Positions 1 to 9,377 are shown, numbered from the stretch's first letter. The stretch is DNA of 15,719 nucleotides from JAWKTM01 sp041399085 (GCA_041399085.1 JAWKTM010000105.1:1-15719); one strand, 5' to 3'. The notes: generated by a model not told the origin, from the letters alone. Made by a program: numbers and translations.

Positions 1-27
1 TGAATTCGATGAGGCGAAGGCCGGTGA

Positions 28-3000
28 CTACTCAGCCACTCCGAAAGCCTGCGATTCCTTCAGCCGATCCTTGCGCATCACTTCGTCGACCGCCCACGCG
101 AATAACGAATCGAACGGGCTGCTCGGTTCCTCGGCGGTCGAGTGATTCGTGTCGACAGCCGATGCACTCGCTTCGCCCTCGCTGACTCCGCCCGAGTTCA
201 GAAAGTTCACGACGACCAGCACATCGACCGGCGACAATTCGTTGTCGCCGTTGGTATCGAGCAATCGTTGCGGCAAAAGGCCCGAAGTTTCGGGGTGAAC
301 CAGCGAACCGGCTTGGCCAGCGTTCAACGCATTGATGACCAGCAGCGCGTCGATCGGCGAGACGCTGCCATCACGATTCACGTCCAGCGGATTCAGCGGG
401 TTTTGCCACGGCGCCGCGGTATCAAGCAACAACAGCGCGCCGCTTTGAGAAACGCGATGTCGGAATTCGCCACCGACAAACGTGGGAGCCAGCAGATTCC
501 AACCATCGCCGATGCTGAGCGAATCGTCGGCATCCATTCGCACCGTGAGCGTGTCACTTTCGTCCGACAACTCGATCACATCGAGCGGGCCGAGCGACAA
601 CTGATTCGCGCCGTTGCCGGTGATGTCAATCTCCTCGACACCCATCAAACGACCATCTGCCAATGCCGAGAGATTCAAATGCATTCCGGCTCCGTCCAAC
701 AACAAAGCATCCGCTCCGTTGCCTCCATCGATGGCCGCGAACTCCAAATCTCGAACCGAAATCCGATCGTCGCCCTCCTCGGTTTGAATCGTGTCATTTC
801 CGGCGACGAACAACTGATCCGGCAATTCGCTGCCGAACAACTGATCCACGCCGCTGTCGGATTCGTAGACAATCGTCGAACTAAGTTGTGGGAAGTCGGC
901 TGCCGTGACGGCTTGCAGATTGATCGTGTTGTCGCCCGCTCCGCCGAGGATCACGATCGAACTCACGTCGCTCGCCGAAATGCCGCTAAAGTCCGAATCC
1001 AACAGGCTATTGCGAGTCACTTCCACTTGTCCCGCGTTCGCGGCGACGGCAATCGAATCAAACGCCCCGGCGACGATCGTCAACCGGCCGCTCGCACTAT
1101 CGAACCCATTTTGCAGGACGCCGAAGTTCACGTTCGCAGTCACTTGACCGCCTAGAACTGCCGAGCTTTGAAAGCCGCTCGCCGGCGTGGTCCGTCCCCA
1201 ACCAGCCATCGGCATCGAAGCGACTCGGTAGTTGCCCGGCGTCAGCATGGTAAACGCGTAGTTGCCGTCGGCGTCCGTCAGCACACTTGGCTCGCCCATT
1301 TCCATTTGGTTGTTCTGATTCAAATCAAGGTAGATCGTCCAGCCGCTCAAACCCGGTTCGCCAGCGTCACGCGTTCCGTCCGCGTCCCGGTCGTTGAACT
1401 GAACGCCCGAGAGGTCGCCGAGCGGTGGATCGTCGACATTGATGATCGTGCGACCCGTTAAAAATCCCGTCGCCGCGGCCGTAATCGAAACGGTTTGCAA
1501 ACCGTCGTTTTCGTTGTCTTCCAGCGAAGCGACGTCGATCGTCACCGCCTGTTGTCCAGCGGGAATCGTCACTTCCGTCGCGAAATTCAATTCGCTGGAG
1601 TCGCCGTTCGTCAGAGTCACGGTCAGCGGAGCGGCGAAGTTCGTCGTGTGTCGCGTGATCGTCAGCTTCGTCGGCTCCGTTTCGGTCAAGTTCAACGCGT
1701 CCGCCCGCACGCTCAATCCGGTCCGAGGCATACTCGCGCTGACGTAATAGAACTCGCTGCGTAGCACCGTGAGATCCGCCGACAGAAAATCGAATTGGCG
1801 AATGCCGGCAAAGAAAATTTCGTTCGACGTGATCGCCATCGCCGGATACACCATTTGGTTGCGAAGCGGATCGGATTGCGGCAACACCCGGTCGATCGTC
1901 CATACGCCGTTCTGTTTCACCGCATGGCGAATCTGACCGGCGAACTCATCAGCACCGAACGTGGGAAAGTGCTGCGAAGCGTGATCGGAAAAAGCGATGT
2001 GCGGCAAGCCCTCGGCGTCGAACTTGAGCAACGGCGCGTAGCCAGTGAACTTGGGGCCGTCTCCGGCCGAGTATCCATCCGGCGCGGACGCCACGGTTTC
2101 CGTCATCCAACCGCCGCCCGCTTGTCGTGTGTGATACAACAATCGCGAGAAGCTGGCTGAACCCGTGGAAACGCGATCCACAAAGAACTGAGCGATCGCT
2201 GGTTGCCCGTTTGGTCCAATTGCGATCGTGGCCCCCGAGCCCGATTCGCCCGAGTCGTCGGTCGGTTGATGCACGATCTCCGTGGTCCAACTGCCCGAAG
2301 CGTTAGTCGCATATGCCAGTTGATTGAACGGCCGCGCGAAGCCGCCCGTGCCGTTATCGAGGAACTCGGGCGTGAAAGTCACATGTGCGGCGTTGTTGTC
2401 GTCCACGGCCATCGAAACATAACGACGATGATCGGCCGCGAAGTAGCCGAACGTCTCCGTCGCCGCGGGATCGGCCACTTGTTGCACTTGCCAATCGCCA
2501 CTCGCGTTCGTGCCGTACACCAGCCGACCGGTCTTAAAGCCGCCGACCGTGGCGATGAAATGCAGCGAGTCGTCCGAGCCGATATCAGCCGCCAAGTGGG
2601 CGATCGACTCGAACGAGCCGGCCGGCAACTCCACGCTATCGACCAACGTCCAGCCCGCGTCGTCGCGCCGATAATGACGAACCGTTTCACCCCCGTCGCT
2701 CATCAATACATGCGGCTTGGCATCGGCCCCGAACAACAGATTCGCTTGAGCCGGATGGCGCGGATCGAAGCTGCCCGATGTCGGACTGCTGGCGATCGAT
2801 TCCTCGGTGACCTGTCCCGTGTGGCTTTGCACGCGATAGGTCAGTTGATCGCCGAACCACAGCAACTGAGCCAATCGGCCGTCGGGCGTAAACTGAACGG
2901 CGTTGATCCCTTCGCCCGCCAATCGCAGGAAATCGACGCGTTCCATCACACCGACGGGATTCCGCGACTGGACCTCTAAAAAGTAGTTTTCGACCTCTTG

Positions 3001-3426
3001 TCCGAAGTACGAGACCTTGGCGTAATAATCGCCTGGCGTCAAAGCCCACGCTCGCAACAAGCCGGTCTGTGGATCGCCCGTGCCGATCGGATTCACCGTA
3101 TCATTGACGGAAAACAGTTGCACATCCATGCCAAAGCTGTCGGCCTGAGTCGCTTGCACGATCACATCCGAGTTGTCGACCAACTGGAACCGGACCCAAT
3201 CGACGTCGTTGCCGCCGTCGTGAATCGTGTGGGATTGCGGCGTGTCGTTCAGCGAAATAATGCTCGCATTGGTCGGCGTGTCATCGTTTTCATACACATC
3301 GGCCACGGCCAAAAGACGGCGCGTCTCCAGATGCTCGAACCGCGTCGTTCGTCGCCGACGATGGCGGCGAGGACCAGCCGGGCGGGCAAAAGCTCGCATC
3401 AATTTCGAGATGGATGATCGCGACAT
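28..3426 (-). CDS. Large secreted planctomycete surface protein with PPC-like, Calx-beta-like, SdrD B-like and dockerin domains
   Basis: 1132 residues, complete (ATG at 3426, TAG at 28-30). An Arg-rich N-terminus is followed by LETRRLLA (about residues 33-40), a motif typical of planctomycete exported giant proteins. Seen in order: a PPC-like domain (about 43-153; DVYENDD, DVDWVRF, PGDYYAKV); a long middle part (about 160-565) of recurring units like 'YATNASGSWTTEIV' followed by 'PHIAFSD', which suggests a beta-propeller; a Calx-beta-like segment (about 570-664); an SdrD B-like domain (about 667-740; DRDADGTRDAGEPGLSGW, DADGNYAF, PGNYRV); an Asp/Gly-rich RTX-like part (about 770-975; GGAGDN, EEGDDR, DGGNGAD); and two dockerin-type calcium loops near 1013 (DVNRDGSVSPID) and 1055 (DTNGDNELSPVD), then an acidic tail. 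Role inferred: calcium-binding cell-surface or adhesion protein. No enzyme active site seen. No clear ribosome binding site upstream. The domain calls rest on motif reading, so borders are rough. Confidence 0.93.
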   Translation of the reverse strand: MSRSSISKLMRAFARPAGPRRHRRRRTTRFEHLETRRLLAVADVYENDDTPTNASIISLNDTPQSHTIHDGGNDVDWVRFQLVDNSDVIVQATQADSFGMDVQLFSVNDTVNPIGTGDPQTGLLRAWALTPGDYYAKVSYFGQEVENYFLEVQSRNPVGVMERVDFLRLAGEGINAVQFTPDGRLAQLLWFGDQLTYRVQSHTGQVTEESIASSPTSGSFDPRHPAQANLLFGADAKPHVLMSDGGETVRHYRRDDAGWTLVDSVELPAGSFESIAHLAADIGSDDSLHFIATVGGFKTGRLVYGTNASGDWQVQQVADPAATETFGYFAADHRRYVSMAVDDNNAAHVTFTPEFLDNGTGGFARPFNQLAYATNASGSWTTEIVHQPTDDSGESGSGATIAIGPNGQPAIAQFFVDRVSTGSASFSRLLYHTRQAGGGWMTETVASAPDGYSAGDGPKFTGYAPLLKFDAEGLPHIAFSDHASQHFPTFGADEFAGQIRHAVKQNGVWTIDRVLPQSDPLRNQMVYPAMAITSNEIFFAGIRQFDFLSADLTVLRSEFYYVSASMPRTGLSVRADALNLTETEPTKLTITRHTTNFAAPLTVTLTNGDSSELNFATEVTIPAGQQAVTIDVASLEDNENDGLQTVSITAAATGFLTGRTIINVDDPPLGDLSGVQFNDRDADGTRDAGEPGLSGWTIYLDLNQNNQMEMGEPSVLTDADGNYAFTMLTPGNYRVASMPMAGWGRTTPASGFQSSAVLGGQVTANVNFGVLQNGFDSASGRLTIVAGAFDSIAVAANAGQVEVTRNSLLDSDFSGISASDVSSIVILGGAGDNTINLQAVTAADFPQLSSTIVYESDSGVDQLFGSELPDQLFVAGNDTIQTEEGDDRISVRDLEFAAIDGGNGADALLLDGAGMHLNLSALADGRLMGVEEIDITGNGANQLSLGPLDVIELSDESDTLTVRMDADDSLSIGDGWNLLAPTFVGGEFRHRVSQSGALLLLDTAAPWQNPLNPLDVNRDGSVSPIDALLVINALNAGQAGSLVHPETSGLLPQRLLDTNGDNELSPVDVLVVVNFLNSGGVSEGEASASAVDTNHSTAEEPSSPFDSLFAWAVDEVMRKDRLKESQAFGVAE

Positions 3427-3650
3427 AGCTGTTCAAATCGTCTAAAGGCCGAACTGGCAACGGCAACCACGCTCGCCAGTCGAGCGCACGCCGCTTCCCA
3501 TTTTGTTTGCCTGTCGAAGGGCCTCCAAGCGACAACAAGCCGGTGCGCGAGATAGTTTTGCTTGCCGACCCGCTACGATCGCACTAACCTGCATAACACA
3601 CTCGCCTACCATCTCCCGATAGTCGCTCGCCTCGAAAAGTTCCCGCCTTT

Positions 3651-3654
3651 GGAG
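3651..3654 (+). promoter_or_regulatory. Shine-Dalgarno site for the PQQ-like gene
   Basis: GGAG lies eight bases before the ATG at 3663. It supports that start over later in-frame ATG codons and places the signal peptide at the true N-terminus. Confidence 0.6.
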
Positions 3655-3662
3655 ATTCTTTC

Positions 3663-4964
3663 ATGTACTGCCCGACACACCGGCGCTCCGTATCCGTTTT
3701 GTTGCAAAGGTCGCTTCACGCCGGAATGCTGGCCGCGATCGCTGGCGGCCTAGCCGTGACGGCTTTGGTCCAAGCCGCGAATTGGCCCGAGTTCCGTGGC
3801 CCGACAGGTCAGGGACACGCCACGGCGCAAAACCTTCCAACCGAATGGAGCGACACGCAAAACGTGGTTTGGAAGCAGCCGCTGCCCGGCGAAGGCTGGT
3901 CGTCACCCGCGCTGGTCGATGGCCGTTTGTATCTGACCGCGGCAATCCCCGTGGAAAACGGTAAGGAAGGCGATCGCTCGCTGAGTCTACTGATCCTGGA
4001 CGCCCAATCCGGCCGGCTGCTTCGCCGCGTCGACGTGTTTCAGCAAGACGGAGCGACCGCCCCCAAGATTCACTCGAAGAACAGCCACGCCAGCCCCACG
4101 CCGCTGGTCGATGGCGATCAAGTGTTCGTGCATTTCGGTCATCAAGGCACCGCCTGCCTGAATCGCGCCGGAGATATCCAGTGGACGAACCGCGATCTGC
4201 AATACTCGCCGGTCCACGGCAACGGCGGCTCGCCGATTCTGGTCGACGAGCGGCTGATATTTAGCTGCGATGGATCGCGCGAGCCGTTTGTGGTCGCGCT
4301 GGATCGCCGCTCGGGAAAAGTGCTGTGGAAGACGATGCGGCAGGCGGACGCCGATCGCAAGTTTTCGTTCAGCACGCCACTGTTGATCACAGTCGACGGT
4401 CAGCGGCAAATCATCAGCCCCGGCAGCAACGGCGTCGTGGCTTACGACCCGCAAGATGGCTCTGAGATCTGGCATGTCACTTACGACGGCTATTCCGTCA
4501 TCCCGCGTCCGATTTACGGCCACGGTTTGATCTACATATCAACCGGCTATAACACGCCCAGCGTTTTGGCGATTCGGCCCGATGGCCAAGGCGATGTCAC
4601 CGAATCGCATGTCGCTTGGACTTTCAAACGCGGAGCGCCACACACGCCTTCGTTGCTGTTAGTCGGCGACGAACTCTATATGGTTTCCGACCGCGGCGTC
4701 GCCACGTGTTTGGATGCCAAGACGGGCGAGGAAGTGTGGCAAGAACGACTGGGCGGGGCTTTTTCCGCGTCGCCCATCTACGCCGATGGCAAGATCTACA
4801 TGCAAAGCGAAGAAGGTGTTGGCTTCGTCTTGCGTCCCGGACGCGAGTTCGATCTGGTGGCCGAGAATAAACTAGGCGAACGCACGCTCGCCTCGTATGC
4901 CGTGGATAATGGGCGATTGTACATTCGTTCGGCCGAGCACTTGTTTTGTGTGAGCGGACAATGA
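3663..4964 (+). CDS. Exported PQQ-like beta-propeller repeat protein
   Basis: 433 residues. Residues 1 to about 38 form a signal peptide: a basic start (THRRS, QRS), a hydrophobic core (AGMLAAIAGGLAVTALVQ) and an Ala-rich end; the mature protein opens with NWPEFRGPTGQGHA, an opening common in planctomycete PQQ-like (BamB/outer-membrane propeller-type) proteins. Propeller blades are visible as repeated 'SP-LVDG-LY' strands followed by 'LD-SGK-LW' strands: GWSSPALVDGRLYLTA, ALDRRSGKVLWKT, AYDPQDGSEIWHV, CLDAKTGEEVWQE, SASPIYADGKIYMQ. The length fits the planctomycete family (roughly 400-430). No residues for PQQ cofactor chemistry can be assigned, so it is probably a binding or scaffold protein in the periplasm, not a dehydrogenase. 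The stop codon overlaps the start of the next gene in ATGA, so the two are very likely co-transcribed and translationally coupled. The substrate is unknown. Confidence 0.92.
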   Translation: MYCPTHRRSVSVLLQRSLHAGMLAAIAGGLAVTALVQAANWPEFRGPTGQGHATAQNLPTEWSDTQNVVWKQPLPGEGWSSPALVDGRLYLTAAIPVENGKEGDRSLSLLILDAQSGRLLRRVDVFQQDGATAPKIHSKNSHASPTPLVDGDQVFVHFGHQGTACLNRAGDIQWTNRDLQYSPVHGNGGSPILVDERLIFSCDGSREPFVVALDRRSGKVLWKTMRQADADRKFSFSTPLLITVDGQRQIISPGSNGVVAYDPQDGSEIWHVTYDGYSVIPRPIYGHGLIYISTGYNTPSVLAIRPDGQGDVTESHVAWTFKRGAPHTPSLLLVGDELYMVSDRGVATCLDAKTGEEVWQERLGGAFSASPIYADGKIYMQSEEGVGFVLRPGREFDLVAENKLGERTLASYAVDNGRLYIRSAEHLFCVSGQ

Positions 4965-5731
4965 AATTGTTGGGCAAAGTTGCCTTGGTAACCGGCGCGG
5001 CTCGTGGCATCGGACGCGGATGCGCGCTGGAGTTGGCTCGCGCCGGAGCCGACGTGGCGATCAATGATCGGCAATCGTCGCCGGATACCGAGTCGTTGGT
5101 CGCGGAGATTGCGTCGCTAGGACGACAAGCGACGGTCGTGGCGGGCGACGCTTTCGATCGTTCCAGTTGCGAAAGGATCGTCGGCCAAGCGATCGAAGCA
5201 TTCGGCCGACTGGATGTGCTCGTGTCCAATCCGGCCTATTCGCGGCGAGCTCCGTTTTTGGAATACGACGCGGAGACGTTCGAGCAAGTGTTGCGAGGCA
5301 CGCTGACCGCTCATTTCCACATGAGCCAATTGGTAGCGCGACGGATGGTTGAACAAGCCGCTGGCGGAAAGATCGTGTTTATCTCCAGCGTTCAGAACCG
5401 GATTCCGTTTCCCAACAGCGTGGCTTACAACGCCGCCAAGAGCGGCCTGATCAACATGGCTCGCACGATCGCCACGGAACTGCTGCCGCATTCGATCAAT
5501 GTCAACGCCATCGAGCCCGGTTGGATCGACACGCCAGGCGAACACGAAGCGTTCGGCGACGAAGCGGTACGCGATGGCGCGGCCAAGCTGCCTTGGCGTC
5601 GGCTCGGCACCCCCGCCGACATCGGCAAAGCGGCCGTATTTCTCGCATCCAGCGACGCGGATTACATCACCGGCACTTCCCTACTAGTCGACGGTGGCCT
5701 GTGCTTGGAGTTCGCGAGACGCGGAATCTAA
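4961..5731 (+). CDS. Short-chain dehydrogenase/reductase (classical SDR)
   Basis: 256 residues from the ATG at 4961, which overlaps the TGA of the PQQ-like gene. An upstream in-frame start at 4946 would add five residues, but the ATGA overlap favours 4961. Rossmann cofactor motif TGAARGIG at 11-18; Asp36 at the end of the second beta strand suggests NAD(H) preference (family rule). Catalytic Ser143 (FISSVQ) and Tyr156/Lys160 (YNAAK) are present. PGWIDTP and the C-terminal TGTSLLVDGG are typical of the family. Two departures: the usual NNAG is SNPA, and the usual Asn of the catalytic tetrad aligns with Thr114 (RGTLTAHF). A group of planctomycete SDRs shares the SNPA form, so this is likely a subfamily trait, not damage. 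Predicted cytosolic oxidoreductase of sugar or alcohol substrates; the true substrate is unknown. Coupling to an exported propeller protein gives no clear pathway. Confidence 0.93.
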   Translation: MKLLGKVALVTGAARGIGRGCALELARAGADVAINDRQSSPDTESLVAEIASLGRQATVVAGDAFDRSSCERIVGQAIEAFGRLDVLVSNPAYSRRAPFLEYDAETFEQVLRGTLTAHFHMSQLVARRMVEQAAGGKIVFISSVQNRIPFPNSVAYNAAKSGLINMARTIATELLPHSINVNAIEPGWIDTPGEHEAFGDEAVRDGAAKLPWRRLGTPADIGKAAVFLASSDADYITGTSLLVDGGLCLEFARRGI

Positions 5732-5764
5732 TTCGCGTTGAGCGCATCACGCCGCGCCTGCCAA

Positions 5765-5810
5765 TACTCGTACTGATACTCGCCCTTCTGTTCGTACTCG
5801 TACTCGTATC
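5765..5810 (+). repeat. TACTCG short tandem repeat
   Basis: Several TACTCG or GTACTC units with interruptions fill this stretch just after the SDR stop codon. On the minus strand the repeat reads as alternating Tyr-Glu codons (TAC GAG), a low-complexity pattern I associate with planctomycete genomes. No gene is assigned to it. Confidence 0.6.
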
Positions 5811-5893
5811 AGCGAAGCGATACTTTCGCCACATCTACTCAATAAACGGATCAGGTTCGACAAACCGAGCAAGCTTCGGCTTTGCTAGTAAGC

Positions 5894-6009
5894 GTAGGGC
5901 ATGCTATGCATGCCGCAAACAGCAACAACAACAGAAGAACCCGTGACGCGAGATTTAACGTCTGGCAGCGAACACGATTCATAATAAGCCATGCGCGCAT
6001 ATGACCTAC
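5894..6009 (+). repeat. REPIN-like dispersed element, copy 1
   Basis: GTAG (5894-5897) is followed by a perfect hairpin GGCATGC-TAT-GCATGCC (5898-5914). After about 73 bases comes a degraded second hairpin (5988-6005), then CTAC (6006-6009). The interior is nearly identical to copies at 12909 and 15375. In this copy the right hairpin has drifted (GCCATGC..GCATATGAC). A short frame starting inside the left hairpin (MLCMPQTATTTEEPVTRD) stops at a TAA before the right hairpin. Confidence 0.85.
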
Positions 6010-6158
6010 TTCACTGACGAAATCAGAACACGTTTTTCTGCGTGCTGACATGCTTGGAGCTGGACTTTGCGACCGCTTATTTGGAGGCCGTGCTTATTGC
6101 TTTCCGCAGGGATTGCGTTTTGCCGCGTAGATCGAACCTTTAAGAGTAGAGAACAATT

Positions 6159-6344
6159 ATGGATCGGACGAAGGTAAACTACATTGCGTCCCGCTATGGC
6201 TTAGTTGCGATTGGAGTGGTAATAGGCTACTTCGTTCACTTTTTAGTTCCGTTGGGAGCACCTACATTGCCCGGTGATATGTTGCCTGACGGTGATCTGT
6301 TACGCACTTTTGAAAGCCGCAATGTCCATTGTGGTCAAAGATGA
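6159..6344 (+). CDS. Small orphan protein with one membrane segment
   Basis: 61 residues, ATG start, weak purine-rich stretch (AGAGTAGAGA) upstream. Residues about 13-34 (GLVAIGVVIGYFVHFLVP) form one clear membrane helix; the tail is polar. I do not recognise the family. It is less GC-rich than the genes to its left and sits just after REPIN copy 1 and before the first Rhs fragment, where displaced immunity genes are often found. Real expression is uncertain because of its short length. Confidence 0.4.
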   Translation: MDRTKVNYIASRYGLVAIGVVIGYFVHFLVPLGAPTLPGDMLPDGDLLRTFESRNVHCGQR

Positions 6345-6503
6345 CTCACGAAGCGCGAAGCAGCGGTAAGCGTTTCAAGTAATCATTAGGTAGTACATTC
6401 GTTCAGGGCGGTTTCGTCGCCGCTCGGTCGCTTGTGGTTTGTTGGGCCTGCTCACTGTCGGCTGTGTGCGCGCGGCGTTCGATGGCGTGTCGAATTTGTT
6501 TCT

Positions 6504-7869
6504 TACTATGCCAGCCCGGGCGACCAATGCCATTCGGCCGACATCGCTCACGTACCCGGACGGCCGCACGCTGACCTACGACTACGGCGCGGGCGATTCG
6601 ATGCCCGACGCGCTCCGGCCAGATCGCCGCGATCGTGGATGACGACGGCTCCTCGACGCATCTGGCCGACTACAGCCCCATCTGGGCCTGCGTTCGTTCG
6701 TGGAAGTGGATTACCAGGCGACATCCGCTACACGCTGGTCGGTGTGGCTGGCGGCAACGATCGGACACGAGGGGACATTGTGGCCTCGATCGCGCCGGCC
6801 GCGTGAAAGACTGCCGCTGGAACCGTTGCAACTCGGCGACCGATGTGGATCGGATCAAGTATGGCTATGACCGCAACGGCAACCGCCTGTGGCGCGAGAA
6901 CGCGTGGTGGCCAGCGGCAATATGGAAAGAACTTCGACGAACTGTATGGTTATGATCAGATCGACCGGTTGCAGACGATGGATCGAGGCGACTTGACCTC
7001 GCTGAAGGATTCCATCCAGAACAAGACGTTCGCCCAAGACTGGGCGCCGATCAGTCAGCAGCTGGAAAAACTTTCGCGAAGACGACAACGGCGACAACAC
7101 TTGGGACTTGAACCAACAGCGGACGGCCAACAAGGTGAACGAGATCAGCAACATCTCCGAGTCCGTCGGACCCGCCTGGGTCACGCCCGCCTACGACCGA
7201 GCCGGTAACATGACCACGATTCCCAAGCCCGCCGATCCCACCATCGCCTTCACCGCGACCTACGATCCGTGGAACCGGCTCGTGGGGATCGAAGAGCCAG
7301 ACGGCCTGGGCAGCACGCAGAAAGCTGGCCAGTACGCCTATGACGGCGGCAAGCGCTTGGACGATGAAGAAGACCTATAGCGGCAACCCTGGATGGGACG
7401 TTCTTCTACCGAACCGAGCAAGTGGCAAGTTGTGGAAGAGCGCGTCGATTCACCTCCACCGACACCAACCGCCAATTCGTCCTGGGGCCTGCCAACACCC
7501 ATCGACGACCTCGTACTCCGCGACCGAGACACCGCGCCAACGGCACCCTCGATGAACGTCTCGCCCTCCAAGACGCCAACTGGAACGTCACCACGCACTC
7601 TCCGATGCGTCCAGGGAGCATCACCGAACGCTTCGCGCCACAGCGCTACGGTACGGTCAACGCACGCTCACCGGAGCCTTCGCCGCCCGATCCGCCACGC
7701 TGTACCAATGGGAGACGCAACTCTCGGGATATCGCTTCGATCGGGAATCGGGGCTGTATTGTGAGGAATCGGATGTATTCCAACCGCCTCGGCAGAGTGG
7801 TTAGCCCGAGATGCATACGGCATTCAGAACAAGCGAGTCTTTATGAATATGCTCAAAGTAACGCTGTGC
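6504..7869 (+). pseudogene. Rhs/YD-repeat core, C-terminal part, frameshifted (fragment A)
   Basis: This stretch encodes, in changing frames, the late core of an Rhs protein: ATNAIRPTSLTYPDGRTLTY, DRIKYGYDRNGNRLW, NFDELYGYDQIDRLQTMD, AYDRAGNMTTIP, ATYDPWNRLVG, ANGTLDER, LQDANWNVT, LYQWETQLSGYRFDRESGLY, VRNRMYSNRLGR and finally SLYEYAQSN. These are YD repeats and the conserved end of the core, after which a variable toxin tip normally begins. It is broken: frameshifts against fragments B and D near 6615, 6675, 6903-6917 and 7047, a premature TAG at 7378-7380, and at least three more frame changes between 7380 and 7860. Bases 6917-7047 match fragment B with one mismatch. It starts abruptly inside the core, so the N-terminal part is missing. 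Intact Rhs proteins are far larger. It cannot make a working protein. Confidence 0.9.
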
Positions 7870-8299
7870 GCTGCCAGATCCAAAGGTCTCTTCGTATGCC
7901 GCCTAGTCTCATGGGTTGAGTCTACAATACCAGCCGTTGTGCCGACTGCTTATGCGCGCAATAGCTCTTTTAGATATTCTTGATGCGGCAGCCCGCAAGT
8001 TGCAGGTTTTACGTCAACTCGATTGCGTGTGTGGAGTTCTGTCGGTCGCACAGGACTATTGCCAAGGCAATTGCACGAACGCAGCTATAGCCGCACCGGT
8101 AGTCTTTCTTGATTGCCTTGCCGACTTGGCCCAGTTCGCCAATCTCATAGAGCCAGGGGCGGGCGTACTGGCAACCGTTTTGCTGGAAGTACTCTTTTTG
8201 AAATAATCGAAGGTGCCGTTCCGCATGATTGGAGGGGCGCAAAGCACGATTGTATCATGTCTGAAGGCCTTCATGGCGGCAGCTTTTAACAAATGCAAC
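7870..8299 (+). other. Expected toxin-tip position after Rhs fragment A; no certain gene
   Basis: Directly after the conserved Rhs end (SLYEYAQSN) one expects a variable C-terminal toxin and its immunity gene. The only plus-strand frame of note is 7916-8206 (96 residues, TTG start, no clear ribosome binding site), rich in Ala, Leu and Cys (LDCVCGVLSVAQDYCQGN). A minus-strand frame (8009-8242, 77 residues) overlaps it. Neither resembles a family I recognise. The likeliest reading is a decayed tip. Confidence 0.35.
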
Positions 8300-8539
8300 A
8301 TGACCGAGTATATTTCAGCGAAAGATCTGTCGTACTGGCGTGGAGTCAAGAACGCTGGTCGACGATGGGGCATCCTGTGCGTAGTCATTTTCGTAGCCGT
8401 GGCAGTTTGCTGCCCGCCAAACGGCTGGGGCGATATGTTGGTTGCCGTCTGTGTACTAATTGGGGCCTCGTTGTTCGCTATGGGCAAACTTTGGCTTCAA
8501 TACGTTATCCTTTCAGAATATGCCCGATTAAGTATATGA
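8300..8539 (+). CDS. Small orphan protein with two membrane segments
   Basis: 79 residues from the ATG at 8300 (MTEYISAKDLSYWRGVK). The same frame is open to an ATG at 8213, which would give 108 residues, but the inner start gives a natural polar N-terminus. Two hydrophobic segments follow: about 24-37 (GILCVVIFVAVAVC) and about 44-62 (MLVAVCVLIGASLFAMGKL), with a short polar tail. No family recognised. Its place downstream of a broken Rhs core, its membrane nature and its lower GC fit an orphan immunity protein, but nothing in the sequence proves this. Confidence 0.45.
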   Translation: MTEYISAKDLSYWRGVKNAGRRWGILCVVIFVAVAVCCPPNGWGDMLVAVCVLIGASLFAMGKLWLQYVILSEYARLSI

Positions 8540-9077
8540 TGTTTTTGAAAGTCGGATTCTGGTTCAGAACTCAAAGACTTCCTGCGTTATTATCTCCTGG
8601 GACAGTGTCGTCTGGCGATCAGGCCCGCCATACTCTCCTTCGTACATTCCTCCGGACACCACCCCAGTCGCGAGCCTGTATTCGCGGAAGCCAAATCGTT
8701 TTTTGAGTCACAGACACCGCTCGACAATACTTAGACGCAATGCGGCTTCACGGCAGGGCAAATAACGATTTAAGACCAAGGCCCATCAATAGTGTTAGAC
8801 AGCTAAACGTGTTTCAGTGGATACGGTCTGCTGAACATTGCTCACGTACCGGACGGCCTGACATGGAACTACCGAAACATGAACGCGGCGCAGAATCTGT
8901 CGATCCCCTTGTCGCAGGTGCTTTAATCGTAATCGCACGGTGAAATGCGTGCTGACAAGGTGGTGTCTTCGGGGTTTGTGCGATTCCGGACTCTGGAGGA
9001 AAGATGGGAAGGTCTGGTGTGCGGGAGCGATGGGAGGACATTACACAATGGTTCAGCCTGGCACAGTTGAATAGTAC
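8540..9077 (+). other. Gene-poor stretch with a possible scrap of Rhs core
   Basis: No convincing gene. Bases about 8832-8860 (ATTGCTCACGTACCGGACGG) resemble the 'SLTYPDG' part of Rhs fragment A with one base missing, followed by a short frame (DGLTWNYRNMNAAQN) that ends at 8926. The rest shows no feature I can support. Confidence 0.3.
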
Positions 9078-9377
9078 ATGGGATTGAACTGCGATGATTT
9101 CACGACTGAAGACTCTGCTATATCACCTCTTCTCGTAATACGTTCTTGCTACTCCCTAGGAATGCCCATCAGGACGGCCTCTTCTCGTGCTTTCGGATTT
9201 GGCATTTACGCATCCCTAACATGTGTGTTACTGCTCTGTACGCTGTATATACGACGATATTCCCGACCTGACTACTTGAATGCCGTTTCTCGTTGGGATT
9301 GGGTATGGTGGGTGGTGCTCGCGATTGACTTTGGATGCTGTTGTCATCTTGAAAGCGTGCTCTTCACGATGGCATGA
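9078..9377 (+). CDS. Small orphan protein with two membrane segments
   Basis: 99 residues from the ATG at 9078, or 71 from the ATG at 9162. The start is undecided: neither has a well-spaced ribosome binding site. Hydrophobic segments: FGIYASLTCVLLLCTLYI and, after a polar loop (RRYSRPDYLNAVSRWD), WVWWVVLAIDFGCCC. The second ORF half has a believable inside-positive topology (RR after the first helix). Family unknown. It lies directly upstream of Rhs fragment B, the third small membrane frame in this region, and may be a displaced immunity protein (inference). Confidence 0.45.
   Translation: MGLNCDDFTTEDSAISPLLVIRSCYSLGMPIRTASSRAFGFGIYASLTCVLLLCTLYIRRYSRPDYLNAVSRWDWVWWVVLAIDFGCCCHLESVLFTMA

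Noticed and set aside
142..1155. Plus-strand frame of 337 codons
   Set aside because: It lies wholly opposite the surface protein gene, has no recognisable domain, and its residue makeup (many Arg, Gln, His) is that of an antisense shadow of a GC-rich gene.
4919..6404. Shared 12-base word GTACATTCGTTC at 4919 and 6393
   Set aside because: Too short, with unrelated flanks and no hairpin; taken as chance, not as an attachment site pair.
8056..8487. Minus-strand frame of 143 codons and another at 8009-8242
   Set aside because: They overlap each other and the better plus-strand frame at 8300; no ribosome site, no recognised motif, Ala/Thr/Pro-rich shadow-like makeup.
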